64,000 bases of DNA from Aureococcus anophagefferens (Eukaryota > Sar > Pelagophyceae > Pelagomonadales > Pelagomonadaceae), in assembly GCF_000186865.1 (NCBI RefSeq), contig NW_008705572.1:990684-1054683 (forward strand), read 5' to 3'. Positions 27,501 to 36,095 of the stretch are shown piece after piece (within the stretch, counting starts at the first letter, position 1; the number at the start of each line of letters is the position of its first letter). Under the pieces are notes generated by a model, which was not told the DNA's origin, ran no database searches, and was given only the letters and a program-made list of their open reading frames with translations. A program made the translations under genes and the position numbers.

Positions 27501-27758
27501 GGCGCTCGCGGAGATGTTCACGGGCGGGCCGGGGTCGCCGAGCACGGCCACCTCCCAGGCGCCGGACGCGTCGGCGACGGCGGCGCCCGCGACGGCGCCG
27601 TCGACGCGCAGCGTGACCGTCGCGCCGGGCTCCGTCCAGCCCCAGAGCAGGGCCGGGCTCGGCGCGCGCTGCAGCACCGCATGAGACGTGAGCGTCTTGC
27701 TGAAGCGGATGGAGGCGCGAGCCTGCGCGAGGAGCAGCACGAGCAGTGCGCTTCCCAT
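24556..27758 (-). CDS. Sialate O-acetylesterase-like and sulfatase fusion protein, secreted (two exons)
   Basis: Join of 27758-27200 and 27122-24556, 1,041 residues, starting MGSALLVLLLAQARASIRF (signal peptide). The N-terminal half is an SGNH-type acetylesterase: GQSNM near 106-110, WYQGESN, and the His of GSIHPRDK. A (GAARAD)n linker follows. The C-terminal half is a type I sulfatase: RPNVVLVLADDLD, the formylglycine motif CCPSR (about residue 620), TGRYFHN, GKHL and TSDHGFRFGQ. The closing pattern HELFDLAADPYEMTNLYA resembles N-acetylglucosamine-6-sulfatases. Both halves keep their key residues, so one secreted enzyme may remove acetyl and sulfate groups from a polysaccharide; the substrate is inference. 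The splice is a probable GC-AG intron. Confidence 0.87.
27123..27199 (-). other. 77-nt intron, probable GC-AG, with inverted termini
   Basis: Splicing after CGGGCGAC (donor GC) to the acceptor CTCGCGCAG gives FGRRMFDALGVPVG, the expected block of this esterase family. No GT donor keeps the phase. The intron ends are roughly inverted copies (CCGGCGTTCTTTGGAAGCGC against GGCGGTTGGAGAAGCGC), hinting at a transposon origin, but no 8-bp flanking repeat remains. Confidence 0.65.
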
Positions 27759-27811
27759 TGTGTGGGTCTTCTTGCCACAGGGTTGACCAACATCGACTGC
27801 AAAAAACACAT

Positions 27812-28273
27812 TTACGCCGACGCGCGCGCGGCCGCGCTCAGGCCCTCGATGCGCACGAGCTCCGCCTTCCGCCGCGCGCGTAGCCAGTCGGAGCCCGCGG
27901 TGTCGACGCCGTCGAGCTTGCACATGATCTGCGTGAGGAACTCGTCGTAGCCCTTCTGCCGCGGGTCGAGGTCGTCGACCTGCTTGCTCAGCGCCGCGAG
28001 CTGCTCGATGATCTCCTTTTCTTTGTGGTATTCGCCGGTGTACATGAGCATGAGCTTCGTGCGGTCGCGGATGCCCGCCGCGTCCAGCGACACGCCGTCG
28101 TTGCCGCCGCCGATCTGCTTGCCGCGGTAGAGCATTTTGATGTGGTGCCGCGCGAGGCCCATGGCCTCCGCGGTCTTGTCGAGCACGGCGCCGACTTTAG
28201 ACGAGCTCTCGAGTTCAAAGTCGAACGACTGTCCGCATCCCGCGACGCGCAAGCGGACGACGCCGATGTTCAT
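27812..28273 (-). CDS. BAG-domain co-chaperone with ubiquitin-like N-terminus
   Basis: A 153-residue protein. Residues 1-80 form a ubiquitin-like fold (VRLRVAGCGQSFDFELES, IKMLYRGKQI, LMLMY). Residues ~85-150 are helical and match a BAG domain (IIEQLAALSKQVDDLD, YDEFLTQIMCKLDGVD, RARRKAELVRIEGL), which in BAG1-type proteins binds the Hsp70 ATPase domain and acts as a nucleotide exchange factor. Length and order match small BAG1-like proteins. It is divergent from the ERI1-like gene, with ~210 bp between starts containing AT-rich TTAAAAATCA repeats. Confidence 0.88.
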   Translation of the reverse strand: MNIGVVRLRVAGCGQSFDFELESSSKVGAVLDKTAEAMGLARHHIKMLYRGKQIGGGNDGVSLDAAGIRDRTKLMLMYTGEYHKEKEIIEQLAALSKQVDDLDPRQKGYDEFLTQIMCKLDGVDTAGSDWLRARRKAELVRIEGLSAAARASA

Positions 28274-28485
28274 TTCGGCTGGGCGCGTCGGTTTCCTGCT
28301 CTTAATTACAGCTGCCTAGCGCTGCAAACCGATGACGACGGGTCGCGCGTGGTCGTGACGCGGTCGATTTGCTGGCGCCGCGGGGTCGCAGCGAGCAATC
28401 GCGCGCGCAGTCGTGGGTCCAGAGCAGGTCGATTTTGCCGTAAAAATCATTTAAAAATCAGCGATTGACTTCTTCAACTGAAGCG

Positions 28486-29352
28486 ATGGGGCGTCGTTCT
28501 ACGGCGCGCGCAGCTCTTCTGTGGCTCTCCTTGCTAGCCGAACTCGCCTGCCCGCTGACCCCAAAAGGCGCGCGCGCCGCCGGCGTCAAGGCGCGAGGCA
28601 ATAGCCGCACGAAGCGCGCGAAGAGCGCCGCGCCGCCCGTCAGCGCCGCGAGCTTCAAAAGCAAGGAGAGCGGCCTCGCGCCCGACGTCATCGGCGCGCT
28701 CGACTTCGAATGCACCTGCGAGCCCGGCTGGGACTACATCCACGAGATCATCGAGTTCCCGGTGGTTCTGTTCGACACGCGGACGCGGGAAATCACCGAC
28801 TCGTTCCACAGCTACGTGCGCCCCACGGAGAACGCGACGCTCTCGGCCTTCTGCACGGACCTCACGGGCATCGAGCAGGCCACCGTCGACGCCGCGCCGA
28901 CGCTGCCCGAGGTCCTCGACGACCTCGACGCCTGGCTCCGGGCCCGGGGCCTCGTCGGCGCCGAACCGGCGGCGTCGTTCGCGCTCGCGACCGACGGCTG
29001 GGACCTCGAGCACTTCCTGGATGTCGAGTTGTCGAGAAAGTTGCTCTACAAGCCCGGCGACTACCTCGATCGCTGGGTCGACCTGAGCAAGGCCTTCGAC
29101 CTGCGCCGCGCGGCCAAGGACGTCGAGAACGGCCGCAAGAAGGGCCGGAGCCGGCGGCGGTCGAACCTCAACACCATGCTCCGGCACCACAAGATGGAGT
29201 TCGAGGGGCGCCTCCACTCGGGCATCGACGACGCGACGAACCTCGCGCGCGTCGGCATCGCGTTGCTGGAGGCGCGGGAGGACTGGCCCCTCCGCGTGAA
29301 CGACGCGCTGCCGGGGGCCTCGCTGCTGGGGGAGAGCGACGAGCAACAATAG
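28486..29352 (+). CDS. ERI1-like DEDDh 3'-5' exonuclease with signal-like N-terminus
   Basis: A 288-residue protein. The exonuclease core shows Exo I ALDFECTC (Asp and Glu ligands), Exo II around FALATDGWDLEHFLDVEL, and Exo III HSGIDDATNLARVGIALL (His and Asp); the HxxxD spacing marks the DEDDh class. The wording (PVVLFDTRTREITDSFHSYV, AFCTDLTGIEQATVD) is that of ERI1/Snp/3'hExo proteins, which trim histone mRNA, 5.8S rRNA ends or small RNAs. The N-terminus ARAALLWLSLLAELACPLTP is hydrophobic like a signal peptide, unusual for ERI1, so organelle targeting is possible. The SAP domain of animal ERI1 is absent. Confidence 0.88.
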   Translation: MGRRSTARAALLWLSLLAELACPLTPKGARAAGVKARGNSRTKRAKSAAPPVSAASFKSKESGLAPDVIGALDFECTCEPGWDYIHEIIEFPVVLFDTRTREITDSFHSYVRPTENATLSAFCTDLTGIEQATVDAAPTLPEVLDDLDAWLRARGLVGAEPAASFALATDGWDLEHFLDVELSRKLLYKPGDYLDRWVDLSKAFDLRRAAKDVENGRKKGRSRRRSNLNTMLRHHKMEFEGRLHSGIDDATNLARVGIALLEAREDWPLRVNDALPGASLLGESDEQQ

Positions 29353-29377
29353 CATTCAGTTAAAACCCCGATCCTAA

Positions 29378-30754
29378 TCACGAGCCGCCGAGGCGCCGGC
29401 CGGGGCCCGCGAACGGAACCGCGGTCGCGCCGCCGAGCCCGGCGAGCATCGTGTTCGCGCCGCCGCCGAGGCCGGCGAGCATCTGCTGCAGATTGCCGGG
29501 AAGCTGCATGTTGCCAGGAAGCACCGCCGTCACAGCGTTGAAGGGCATCCGGTCGAAGACGACGACGGCGAGCGGCAACTGGTGGTCCTTTTTGTTGACC
29601 ACGATCTCGCCTCGGTGGCCGCGGTCCTCGGAGGTGATGCCCGACTTGTCGACGAGGATGCAAAACACGAGCATCTTGCGCGAGCCGTGGCCGTAGGGCG
29701 CGGAGGTGCGGACGTCCTTCCCGAAGTACTCGCCCGCGCCCCCGACCTGGCCGTGCTGCGCGCCGCGCTTCCGCGAGTCGAGGCCCTGGCGGAGGATGCT
29801 CCGGATGTTGCGCTCCGGCGTCGCGTGGTAGACGAGGCGCATCGTCTTGTTCGGGACCCGGCGCCACGCGGCGACGAACCGCTCGTAGAGCGGCTGGCGA
29901 GGCCGCGAGTGCTCGTTGTGCTCGACCGAGACGACCTTCAGCCGGAGCCGGCCTGCGCTCGCGGCCGCGGAGTCGCGCAGGGACTCCCGCTGGGAGTAGA
30001 GCAGGTCGTCGTCGTCCGACGGCGCCGCGCCCTTCGGCCGCGCGGCCGCGCGCGCCCGCCGCGCCGCGTCGAGCGCCTTGAAGTCGACCGGCGCGGCGCG
30101 CGCGGCCTCGGCGTCGAACTTGCGCTGGAGGCTCCGGGCGAGCGCCTCGTCGTCGATCGGCGCGGACGGCTGTTCCGCGTCCGCGTCATCATCCGAGTCG
30201 CAGAGGTCGATCGTGAGCGGTTGCGTGCTCTCGTCTTCGCTGTCGCAGAGGTCGATGACATCCCGCGGAGCCTTCGCGGCTCGCGCCCGCGGCTCCACCA
30301 TTCGGGCCTCGCCGCAGACCGAGCATTCGTTCAGCTCGGCGGCCACGCCATGATGGCGAAAGGTGCAGGCCGCACAGCTCCACGGCGCGGACGGCGCAGA
30401 GGCGGGCGGCGCGGCGCGCGCGCACGCGAGCAGTTTCGGCGCGGGCGGTTTCGGCGCGGGCGGTGTCGGCGCGGGCGGCTCCGGCAATGGTGGCGCGGGC
30501 GTAGACGACTCGAGCGCAGACGGCTCGGGTGCAGACGGTTCGGGCGCAGATGGCTTGGGCGCAGACGGCTCGGGCGCAGACGGTTCAAAAACAGGCGGCT
30601 TGGGCGCAGGCGGCGAGCTCTTTCTTTTCAACGCCGGCTCTGACGGCTCGTCTTCGTCGCTGCTCGAGTCGAGAAGTCCCTTTCGTGGCTTGACCGGTGG
30701 CGCACCATCATCACTGTCGCTACTCTCGTCCCAAAACGGGCGCTTTCTCGCCAT
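29378..30754 (-). CDS. PARP-like protein with RanBP2-type zinc finger and SUMO-interaction-like motifs
   Basis: A 458-residue protein starting MARKRPFWDESSDSDD. A Pro/Ser-rich repeat region (EPSAPEPSAP type) precedes a RanBP2 zinc finger (WSCAACTF...NECSVCGEAR). Two short acidic motifs, DVIDLCDSEDES and LTIDLCDSDDD, look like SUMO-interacting motifs, and DDEALARSLQRKF resembles a ubiquitin-interacting helix. The C-terminal ~170 residues (LVYHATPERNIRSILRQGLD, GGAGEYFGKDV, DHQLPLAVVVFD) resemble a PARP catalytic fold, with Tyr-His of the NAD site in YHAT. Ends Gly-rich. A role in nuclear modification signalling is inferred; catalytic activity is unproven because the usual Glu is not clear. Confidence 0.72.
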   Translation of the reverse strand: MARKRPFWDESSDSDDGAPPVKPRKGLLDSSSDEDEPSEPALKRKSSPPAPKPPVFEPSAPEPSAPKPSAPEPSAPEPSALESSTPAPPLPEPPAPTPPAPKPPAPKLLACARAAPPASAPSAPWSCAACTFRHHGVAAELNECSVCGEARMVEPRARAAKAPRDVIDLCDSEDESTQPLTIDLCDSDDDADAEQPSAPIDDEALARSLQRKFDAEAARAAPVDFKALDAARRARAAARPKGAAPSDDDDLLYSQRESLRDSAAASAGRLRLKVVSVEHNEHSRPRQPLYERFVAAWRRVPNKTMRLVYHATPERNIRSILRQGLDSRKRGAQHGQVGGAGEYFGKDVRTSAPYGHGSRKMLVFCILVDKSGITSEDRGHRGEIVVNKKDHQLPLAVVVFDRMPFNAVTAVLPGNMQLPGNLQQMLAGLGGGANTMLAGLGGATAVPFAGPGRRLGGS

Positions 30755-31129
30755 GCTCGGAGCGTGAACCTTCCCGCCACTCTCGCCACAGCGGTCGCCG
30801 AGGACGCCTCCGTCGAGGCTCCGAGGCCTGTGCACTTCCGCGCACTCCCGGCTCGCAGCAGCGAGGCCGTCTGCCGGCAGAGGCTCCCGTGACAAAACAC
30901 AACAGCAGACTTATGCCACTGGCAGCTGGCGCGGCAGCGTCCGCACGACCGACGCGACCGGGCCGACTCCGACGAAAAACACGCGCTCACCCGGACGCCG
31001 GGCGCTGGGCGCGGAGCGCGTCGAGCCGCGCGCGCGCGTCTCGAGCGATCTGGGCCTGCCGCGATACCTGCGCGCGCGCCGTTCGAGCGGAGGCGAGCGG
31101 ATCAACGCCGCCAGTGCGTCGCGCTGGGC

Positions 31130-32482
31130 CTACGGAACGCGGCGGTGATCGCCGGCGAGGAGACAACGAGGACCGACCGTCGCGAGCGCGCGCTCCGCCC
31201 GGGCCACGTGGGTCTCGAAGAGTTCGAGCGCCGCCGCGGCCTGGTCGAGCTCGTAGTTGACGTCCGTCGGCTCGTCGTCCTGCCGCTGCCAGCCCGGGTC
31301 CCGCGTCGCGATCTCCCGGCGGAGCCGCGCGAGGTCCGTCTCGATGCTCTCGACGGACTTGGTCGCGATGCGCTGCTTGAGCTGCGTGATCGTGGTCCCG
31401 ACGGTGTCCGACGTCGCCGCGAGGCGCGCGGAGAGCACGGTCGCGGCGCCGCGCGCGCGGATCTGGTCGAGGTCGCTCGCGCCGACCTTGCGCAGCTTGT
31501 GCCTCCGGATCCGGTCACGGTCGCGGTGCCGCGCGGGCTTCTCGAGGACCTCGGCCTCCGGCGGCGCCGCGTCGTCGTCCGAGGCCTCCTCGTAGTACCT
31601 GTCGCGCTTCGGCCGCGGCGGTCGCCGCGCGGCGTCCTCGGGCCTCGGGCCGCTCGCCCGGCTCGCGTCGTCGCCCCGGCTTTCGGAGCCTTGACGACTC
31701 GCGTCGTCGCCCCGGCTTTCGTCGCCGAGGCTCCGGCTCTCGTCCTCGTCGTCGTCCGACGACGACGACTCGTCCGGGGGCGCGCGCGACCCCGCCTGCC
31801 GGTCGCGGAAGCCCTCGAGGATGAAGTCGTTCATCTTCGCGGGCATCTCGAACGCCGGCGCCGCGGGCGCGCGCGCCTCGCGCGGCGGCCGGTCCATGAA
31901 GCGCTCGACCCAGCCCGAGACGCGCACCGCGGGAGCCGGGGGACGGGCCTCCTCCGCGATTGCCGCGAGGGGGCGGGTCTCCTCCGCGAGCCGCGCCGCC
32001 GCGAGCAGCGCGGCCTTGGCGGCGAGCGCGGCCGCCGCGGCCGTCGCTTCCGGCGTCCGCGCGGGCGGCGCGGGCGACGGGATCCGCGCGCGCGCGCGTC
32101 GCAGCGCGTCCTCGGCGGCGAGCGCCGCCGCGGCGGCCGTCGCCTCCGGCGTCCGCGCCGGCGGCACGGGCGACGGCGTCCACGCGCGCGCGACGGGCGC
32201 GGGCGGCGGCGACGAAGACGCCGGCCGCCGCTTCTCCGCGAGCGCGCGCACCGCCGCCGCCGCGGACAGCCGCGCGGCCTCGGCGCGCTTCGCCTGCGCC
32301 GCGAGCTCCGCCGGCGTCAGCGACGGCGTGCGGCGGTGGGTCGTGATCGATGGCTGGTTGCTCTGGCGCTTCGCCGCGGGCTGCGGCGGCGCGGGCGCGG
32401 GCGCGGGCGGCGCGCCGTCGTTGTCGTGCACGACGAAAAAACTAATGTTTTGGCCGAGCGCGGTGACGGGCTTGGGCGCCAT
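31130..32482 (-). CDS. Low-complexity Ala/Pro/Asp-rich protein, function unknown
   Basis: A 450-residue protein. It starts MAPKPVTALGQNISFFVVHD, has Pro-rich and Ala-rich segments with a duplicated SPxPPARTPEATAAAAALAA block, then Asp/Ser/Arg-rich repeats (DESRGDDASR) and a helical C-terminal ~140 residues (IRRHKLRKVGASDLDQIRAR...AAALELFETHVARAERAL). I do not recognise a family. The C-terminal helical part looks globular and may be the conserved portion. No signal peptide or membrane segment. Confidence 0.65.
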   Translation of the reverse strand: MAPKPVTALGQNISFFVVHDNDGAPPAPAPAPPQPAAKRQSNQPSITTHRRTPSLTPAELAAQAKRAEAARLSAAAAVRALAEKRRPASSSPPPAPVARAWTPSPVPPARTPEATAAAAALAAEDALRRARARIPSPAPPARTPEATAAAAALAAKAALLAAARLAEETRPLAAIAEEARPPAPAVRVSGWVERFMDRPPREARAPAAPAFEMPAKMNDFILEGFRDRQAGSRAPPDESSSSDDDEDESRSLGDESRGDDASRQGSESRGDDASRASGPRPEDAARRPPRPKRDRYYEEASDDDAAPPEAEVLEKPARHRDRDRIRRHKLRKVGASDLDQIRARGAATVLSARLAATSDTVGTTITQLKQRIATKSVESIETDLARLRREIATRDPGWQRQDDEPTDVNYELDQAAAALELFETHVARAERALATVGPRCLLAGDHRRVP

Positions 32483-32573
32483 CGGAAGCGCGCCTACACG
32501 GCCACGACGCGTCGACGACCCGGCGCTGAGCCATGGTTGAGGTGCACGCAGAAGACATTTTAGGCAAAATCCT

Positions 32574-33503
32574 CTACCCGACGGCCGCCGGAAGCATGCC
32601 CGGGATGACGTCGGGGCTGATGTCGAGGACGGCGCCCGTGACCATGGCCGTCGCGTCGGAGAGGAAGTGGACGACGGAGGCCGACGTGTCCACGGTGCGG
32701 AGGAGCCGGCCCGACGGGCTGCCCGCGTCCGCGTCCGCGAGCCAGCCGTCGCCCTTCTCCGCGCGCTGGCCCGCGTCTTCCGCGTCCGTGAGGCACCAGC
32801 CCATGTTGATCTGGTTCACGCGGATGCCGTCGCCCCGGAGCTCCTGGGCGGAGTTCTTCGTCAGCACCGTGAGCCCGCCCTTGGAGCACGAGTACGCGAG
32901 GATGAACGGCGCGCCGCCGTGCGCGGCGCAGGAGCCGATGTTGACGACGGAGCCGCGCGTCTTCGACGCCTTCATGTGCGCCGCAAAGGCCTGCGTGAAG
33001 AGGAAGGGCGCCGTGAGGTTCGTCGCGAGCATCGTGCCCCAGAGCTCCGGGCTCGTCGACGCGAGCGTGCCCCGCGGGAAGCAGACCGCCGCGGAGTTGA
33101 CGAGCCCCTCCACGGTCCCGAAGAGCTTCGTCGCGGCCGCGAGCGCCGCCGCCGCGCACGCGGGGCCCTCCGCGAGGTCGCCGCGGACGAACTCGCAGAG
33201 GCACCGCGGCGCCGCGTCCTTGATCGCCGCGACGACCGCGGCGCCGCGCTTCGCGTCGCGGCCCAAGATGAGCACGCCGCGCGCGCCGGCCTTGGCGCAC
33301 TGCAGCGCGATGCACCGGCCGAGCCCGCTCGTCGCGCCCGTCACGACGATGGCCTTGCCGAGCAGCGACGCGAGCGGGCGCGACAGCGGCGGCTTCGACG
33401 CCGCTTCCTTGGCGATGGCGGCCTCCTTCGCGTCCATGGCGGCCTCCTGCGCGTCGAGCTCGGCTGCCTTGCCGAGGTGGTGCTTCGCGAGGTTGGCTGC
33501 CAT
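32574..33503 (-). CDS. Short-chain dehydrogenase/reductase
   Basis: A 309-residue classical SDR. Visible: the NAD(P) motif TGATSGLG near residue 57, NSAA (variant of NNAG) near 137, a Ser in NIGSCAAHG and the catalytic YSCSK (Tyr-X3-Lys) near 203, followed by RVNQINMGW in place of the usual RVNxxxPG. The C-terminal AMVTGAVLDISPDV matches the typical substrate-lobe end. The N-terminal ~45 residues are an extra charged helix. The reaction is oxidation or reduction of a carbonyl or alcohol; the substrate cannot be told. Confidence 0.9.
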   Translation of the reverse strand: MAANLAKHHLGKAAELDAQEAAMDAKEAAIAKEAASKPPLSRPLASLLGKAIVVTGATSGLGRCIALQCAKAGARGVLILGRDAKRGAAVVAAIKDAAPRCLCEFVRGDLAEGPACAAAALAAATKLFGTVEGLVNSAAVCFPRGTLASTSPELWGTMLATNLTAPFLFTQAFAAHMKASKTRGSVVNIGSCAAHGGAPFILAYSCSKGGLTVLTKNSAQELRGDGIRVNQINMGWCLTDAEDAGQRAEKGDGWLADADAGSPSGRLLRTVDTSASVVHFLSDATAMVTGAVLDISPDVIPGMLPAAVG

Positions 33504-33533
33504 AAGCTTTTAGCTCTAGCGAAGCCGATTCTT

Positions 33534-35114
33534 CACTGCCTTTTGGCCTGTTTCAGCCGCTGGCGCCGCCGCCGTCTGGCCGAGACGGCGGCTGTACCGC
33601 GTCGATTTGAGCGCGGTAAAGCCGTGACGCGCGGCGCATAGACCCAACGCGTGGGCCTGACTACTTTTTTCCAGCGAATCGCGGGCGCGCGGGCGCGCGG
33701 AGGTCGCGCTCTCGACGAATATATGCTCAAATCGTGTCGATCCCACCTCTCCGAGCCGCTCGTGGCATCATAGAGAGCCGTTTTGTTACCGCGGTCTGCT
33801 CCATACACGCCTCGAGCGGACTGAACCGCGAGAACACCCTCGGGGACTGTTTCGACTCCGCGGCCGCGCGTTCGAGACGAGCGCCGAAACGCCGACACGA
33901 CCGCGAACGCTGCCAAAACGCCGACGGACGCCAAGACGCGGAACCGCTTGCGCAGCGCGACGATGGGGTTACGATAGGACACGATCGACGCCCCTGCGAC
34001 TCCTGGCACGCCCGAACTCGCGCAAAGTCTGGGATCGTAGGGTATGGTCGCAAATCGATCCCTTTTGAGCCGATTTCGGACGCGCGCGACCGCGTTCGCG
34101 CGACTACTTTTGCACCGCGTTGTCGGCGCAACATATCTGGAGCGCGTGGGAAGCGGAACGGCTGGAATCCATGCTGTAGCGGCTGTAAAAGGTCTCAAAG
34201 CTTGTCACATGCTCTCTGAGCTGCTCGGAGAGCGGCCCGAGCGAGTTGGCTGGGGATCACGCCGGGAGCGGCGGGCGCCGTCGGCCAGTGCGCGCGACGA
34301 TGGTAGTTTCTATGGTGAAAAATTGGTAAGCACCGGCGGGTACGCCTAAGGAAGGGCCCAGCAAACTTTCACGCCCAGTTGTGAGGGTGTTGCAGCGATC
34401 GGATGGCGTTCGTCCGATCCCTAGAGGGAATCCAGCCCCAAACCGACCCTTACGCGACGACACACGAGTCGTTTTCGGCGCTCTAAAGGGCCGCGCGCAC
34501 GTCGGCATGACCATACGCGACGGTCCGGCCAAAAAGACCGCGCGACGGCAGCGTTTTCTCGTCGGCGAAAACAGCGCCTCTCGGGCACCGAAAACGACCC
34601 CGAAACCGTCGGCAAGCCAGAACGAGTCGCAGGGACGCGTCCGACACCTTGGGCGAGTCGTAGGGGCCCGTTCGTCAGCCGTCGTAGCTCGCGCGCTCTC
34701 GGAGAAGTCTGTTTTGACGTACAAAAGCACGTCATGATCTCGGTACAGCGTTCGCGCCACCGCGTCGAGGTCGCGAGCGCGTGCGAAATCCGTCTCCCAG
34801 CGCACCCGCGGGTTGGAACACGTCGAGACATATACAAAGCAGCTCCCATCGCAAAACGGCACGCTACGAAGCCAGTGGGCGCGCAGAAACGCTGGACCGC
34901 ACCGATTGCAGTCGCTCCGTGCCGCCACCACCAGTGTTCCTCGCGCGCAGACGCGCCGCGCGCCGGAAAAAAATAGGCAGACCGACGCGTCGGGTCCATG
35001 TGTGGAACGTTAGGGCTTTACCGCGTCGAAATCGCTGCAGTACAGCCGGCGCGAGGGCCAGACATCGTCGATTTCCAGCGGCTGAAACATCGGCTGTCGG
35101 CCCAAAAGGCAGTG
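33534..35114. mobile_element. Foldback-like element with long diverged inverted repeats
   Basis: The outer ends are inverted copies: 33534-33560 (CACTGCCTTTTGGCC, then TTTCAGCCGCTGG) matches the reverse complement of 35075-35114, and similarity continues for ~150 bp (GCGGTAAAGCC, ACCCAACGCGTGGG against ACCCGACGCGTCGG, then a T-run). Weaker matches continue inside, for example GCCGTTTTG at ~33777 against its inverse at ~34850. TCTT flanks both ends (33530-33533, 35115-35118), a possible 4-bp target duplication. It has lower GC than its surroundings and no convincing gene; the open frames inside are Arg-rich and unrecognised. It fills most of the 1.8-kb gap between the dehydrogenase and C2 genes. 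Confidence 0.65.
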
Positions 35115-35299
35115 TCTTACCGTACCTCAACAAGTACAGATGTAAACAGTTCTTCCCGAAGGAAAGGCTGCCCCGACTGAGGCGACTCCTGCCATCCATC
35201 GGCGCCCGCATAAACGGTGTGGGAGAGCTTCCTCCAGGGCCCCGACTCGGAGCCGGAGTCGATCCAGGTCATCCAGGAGACGCTCTGCAAGGGCGAGGC

Positions 35300-36010
35300 A
35301 TGAGCGTGAACGTGGACACCACCGAGGCCGAGGAGGAGGGCGCGCCGGAGGTATGTTTGGTCATCCACATCATCCAGGGCATCGACCTGCTGCCCGCGAG
35401 CGGCGACGTGTCGGACCCCTTCGTGCTCATCCACTGGGGCTCGCACGAGCTGCAGACGGACCAGAAGCCAAGCACGGTGCACCCCAGCTGGGACGCGACG
35501 TTCGAGGTGCCCGTGAAGCTGGAGGAAAAGACGGAGTCGATCCGCTTCTGGATCTATTCCGGAGGCACGGTCGCGGACTCGCTCCTCGGCAAAGTCGACG
35601 TTGACATCGACATCGAGGCGGCGAAGAAGGGCATGTTCTCGCTCCCCGTGACCTGGCTGGACGTGGAGCCCATCGAATTGGACGCGCGCGACAAGCACGC
35701 GCTCCACAAGCCCGCGCGCCGCTCCTCCGCCACCATGGGCGCCATGCTCGACTCGATGACGTCGGCCGGCGGCAACCGCAACCTCTTCGACGAGCACGAG
35801 AAGCGCGAGAAGAAGCTCGGGCGCATCCAGCTGGAGATCAAGCCGCTCGCCGTGGAGGACGAGACGCAGGGCTGCGCCGAGGCGGTCGGCGCGTCCTTCG
35901 CCACGGTCGCCTGCGCGGCGAAGGACGCGAACGAGACGTGCTTCATCTGCAGCGAGGAGCCGCCCGCGCCCGGCGACCAGCCGCCGACGGAGGTCCCCGC
36001 GGCCGCGTAG
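35300..36010 (+). CDS. C2-domain protein
   Basis: A 236-residue protein from the ATG at 35300. Residues ~15-120 form a C2 domain (VCLVIHIIQGIDLLPASGDV, then SDPFVLIHWG, STVHPSWDATFEVPV, DSLLGKVDVDI), with some Asp residues of the calcium-binding loops present (GDVSDPF). C2 domains bind membranes, often with calcium. A helical region and a Cys-containing end (CAAKDANETCFICSEE) follow. The C-terminus is Pro/Ala-rich. The upstream sequence in the same frame is not credible coding; a different phase just upstream ends at the overlapping ATGA (see findings). Confidence 0.83.
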   Translation: MSVNVDTTEAEEEGAPEVCLVIHIIQGIDLLPASGDVSDPFVLIHWGSHELQTDQKPSTVHPSWDATFEVPVKLEEKTESIRFWIYSGGTVADSLLGKVDVDIDIEAAKKGMFSLPVTWLDVEPIELDARDKHALHKPARRSSATMGAMLDSMTSAGGNRNLFDEHEKREKKLGRIQLEIKPLAVEDETQGCAEAVGASFATVACAAKDANETCFICSEEPPAPGDQPPTEVPAAA

Positions 36011-36095
36011 CGCGCGTAGGAGGAGGGGACCCCTAACGGAGATCCCACGCCGCGCGACGCTAGCTGGACCGCGCGGCCCTTAGCACAACCCCAAC

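Noticed and set aside
27518..27923. N-terminal extension of the fusion protein upstream of 27758
   Set aside because: Basic low-complexity sequence overlapping the BAG gene on the same strand; the ATG at 27758 gives a clean signal peptide.
33533..34198. 221-residue minus-strand frame in the foldback element
   Set aside because: Arg-rich, no domain, starts and ends within inverted-repeat sequence; not supported as a gene.
34781..35299. N-terminal extension of the C2 protein
   Set aside because: Runs through the inverted-repeat element with Arg/Pro-rich non-protein-like composition; ATG at 35300 directly precedes the C2 fold.
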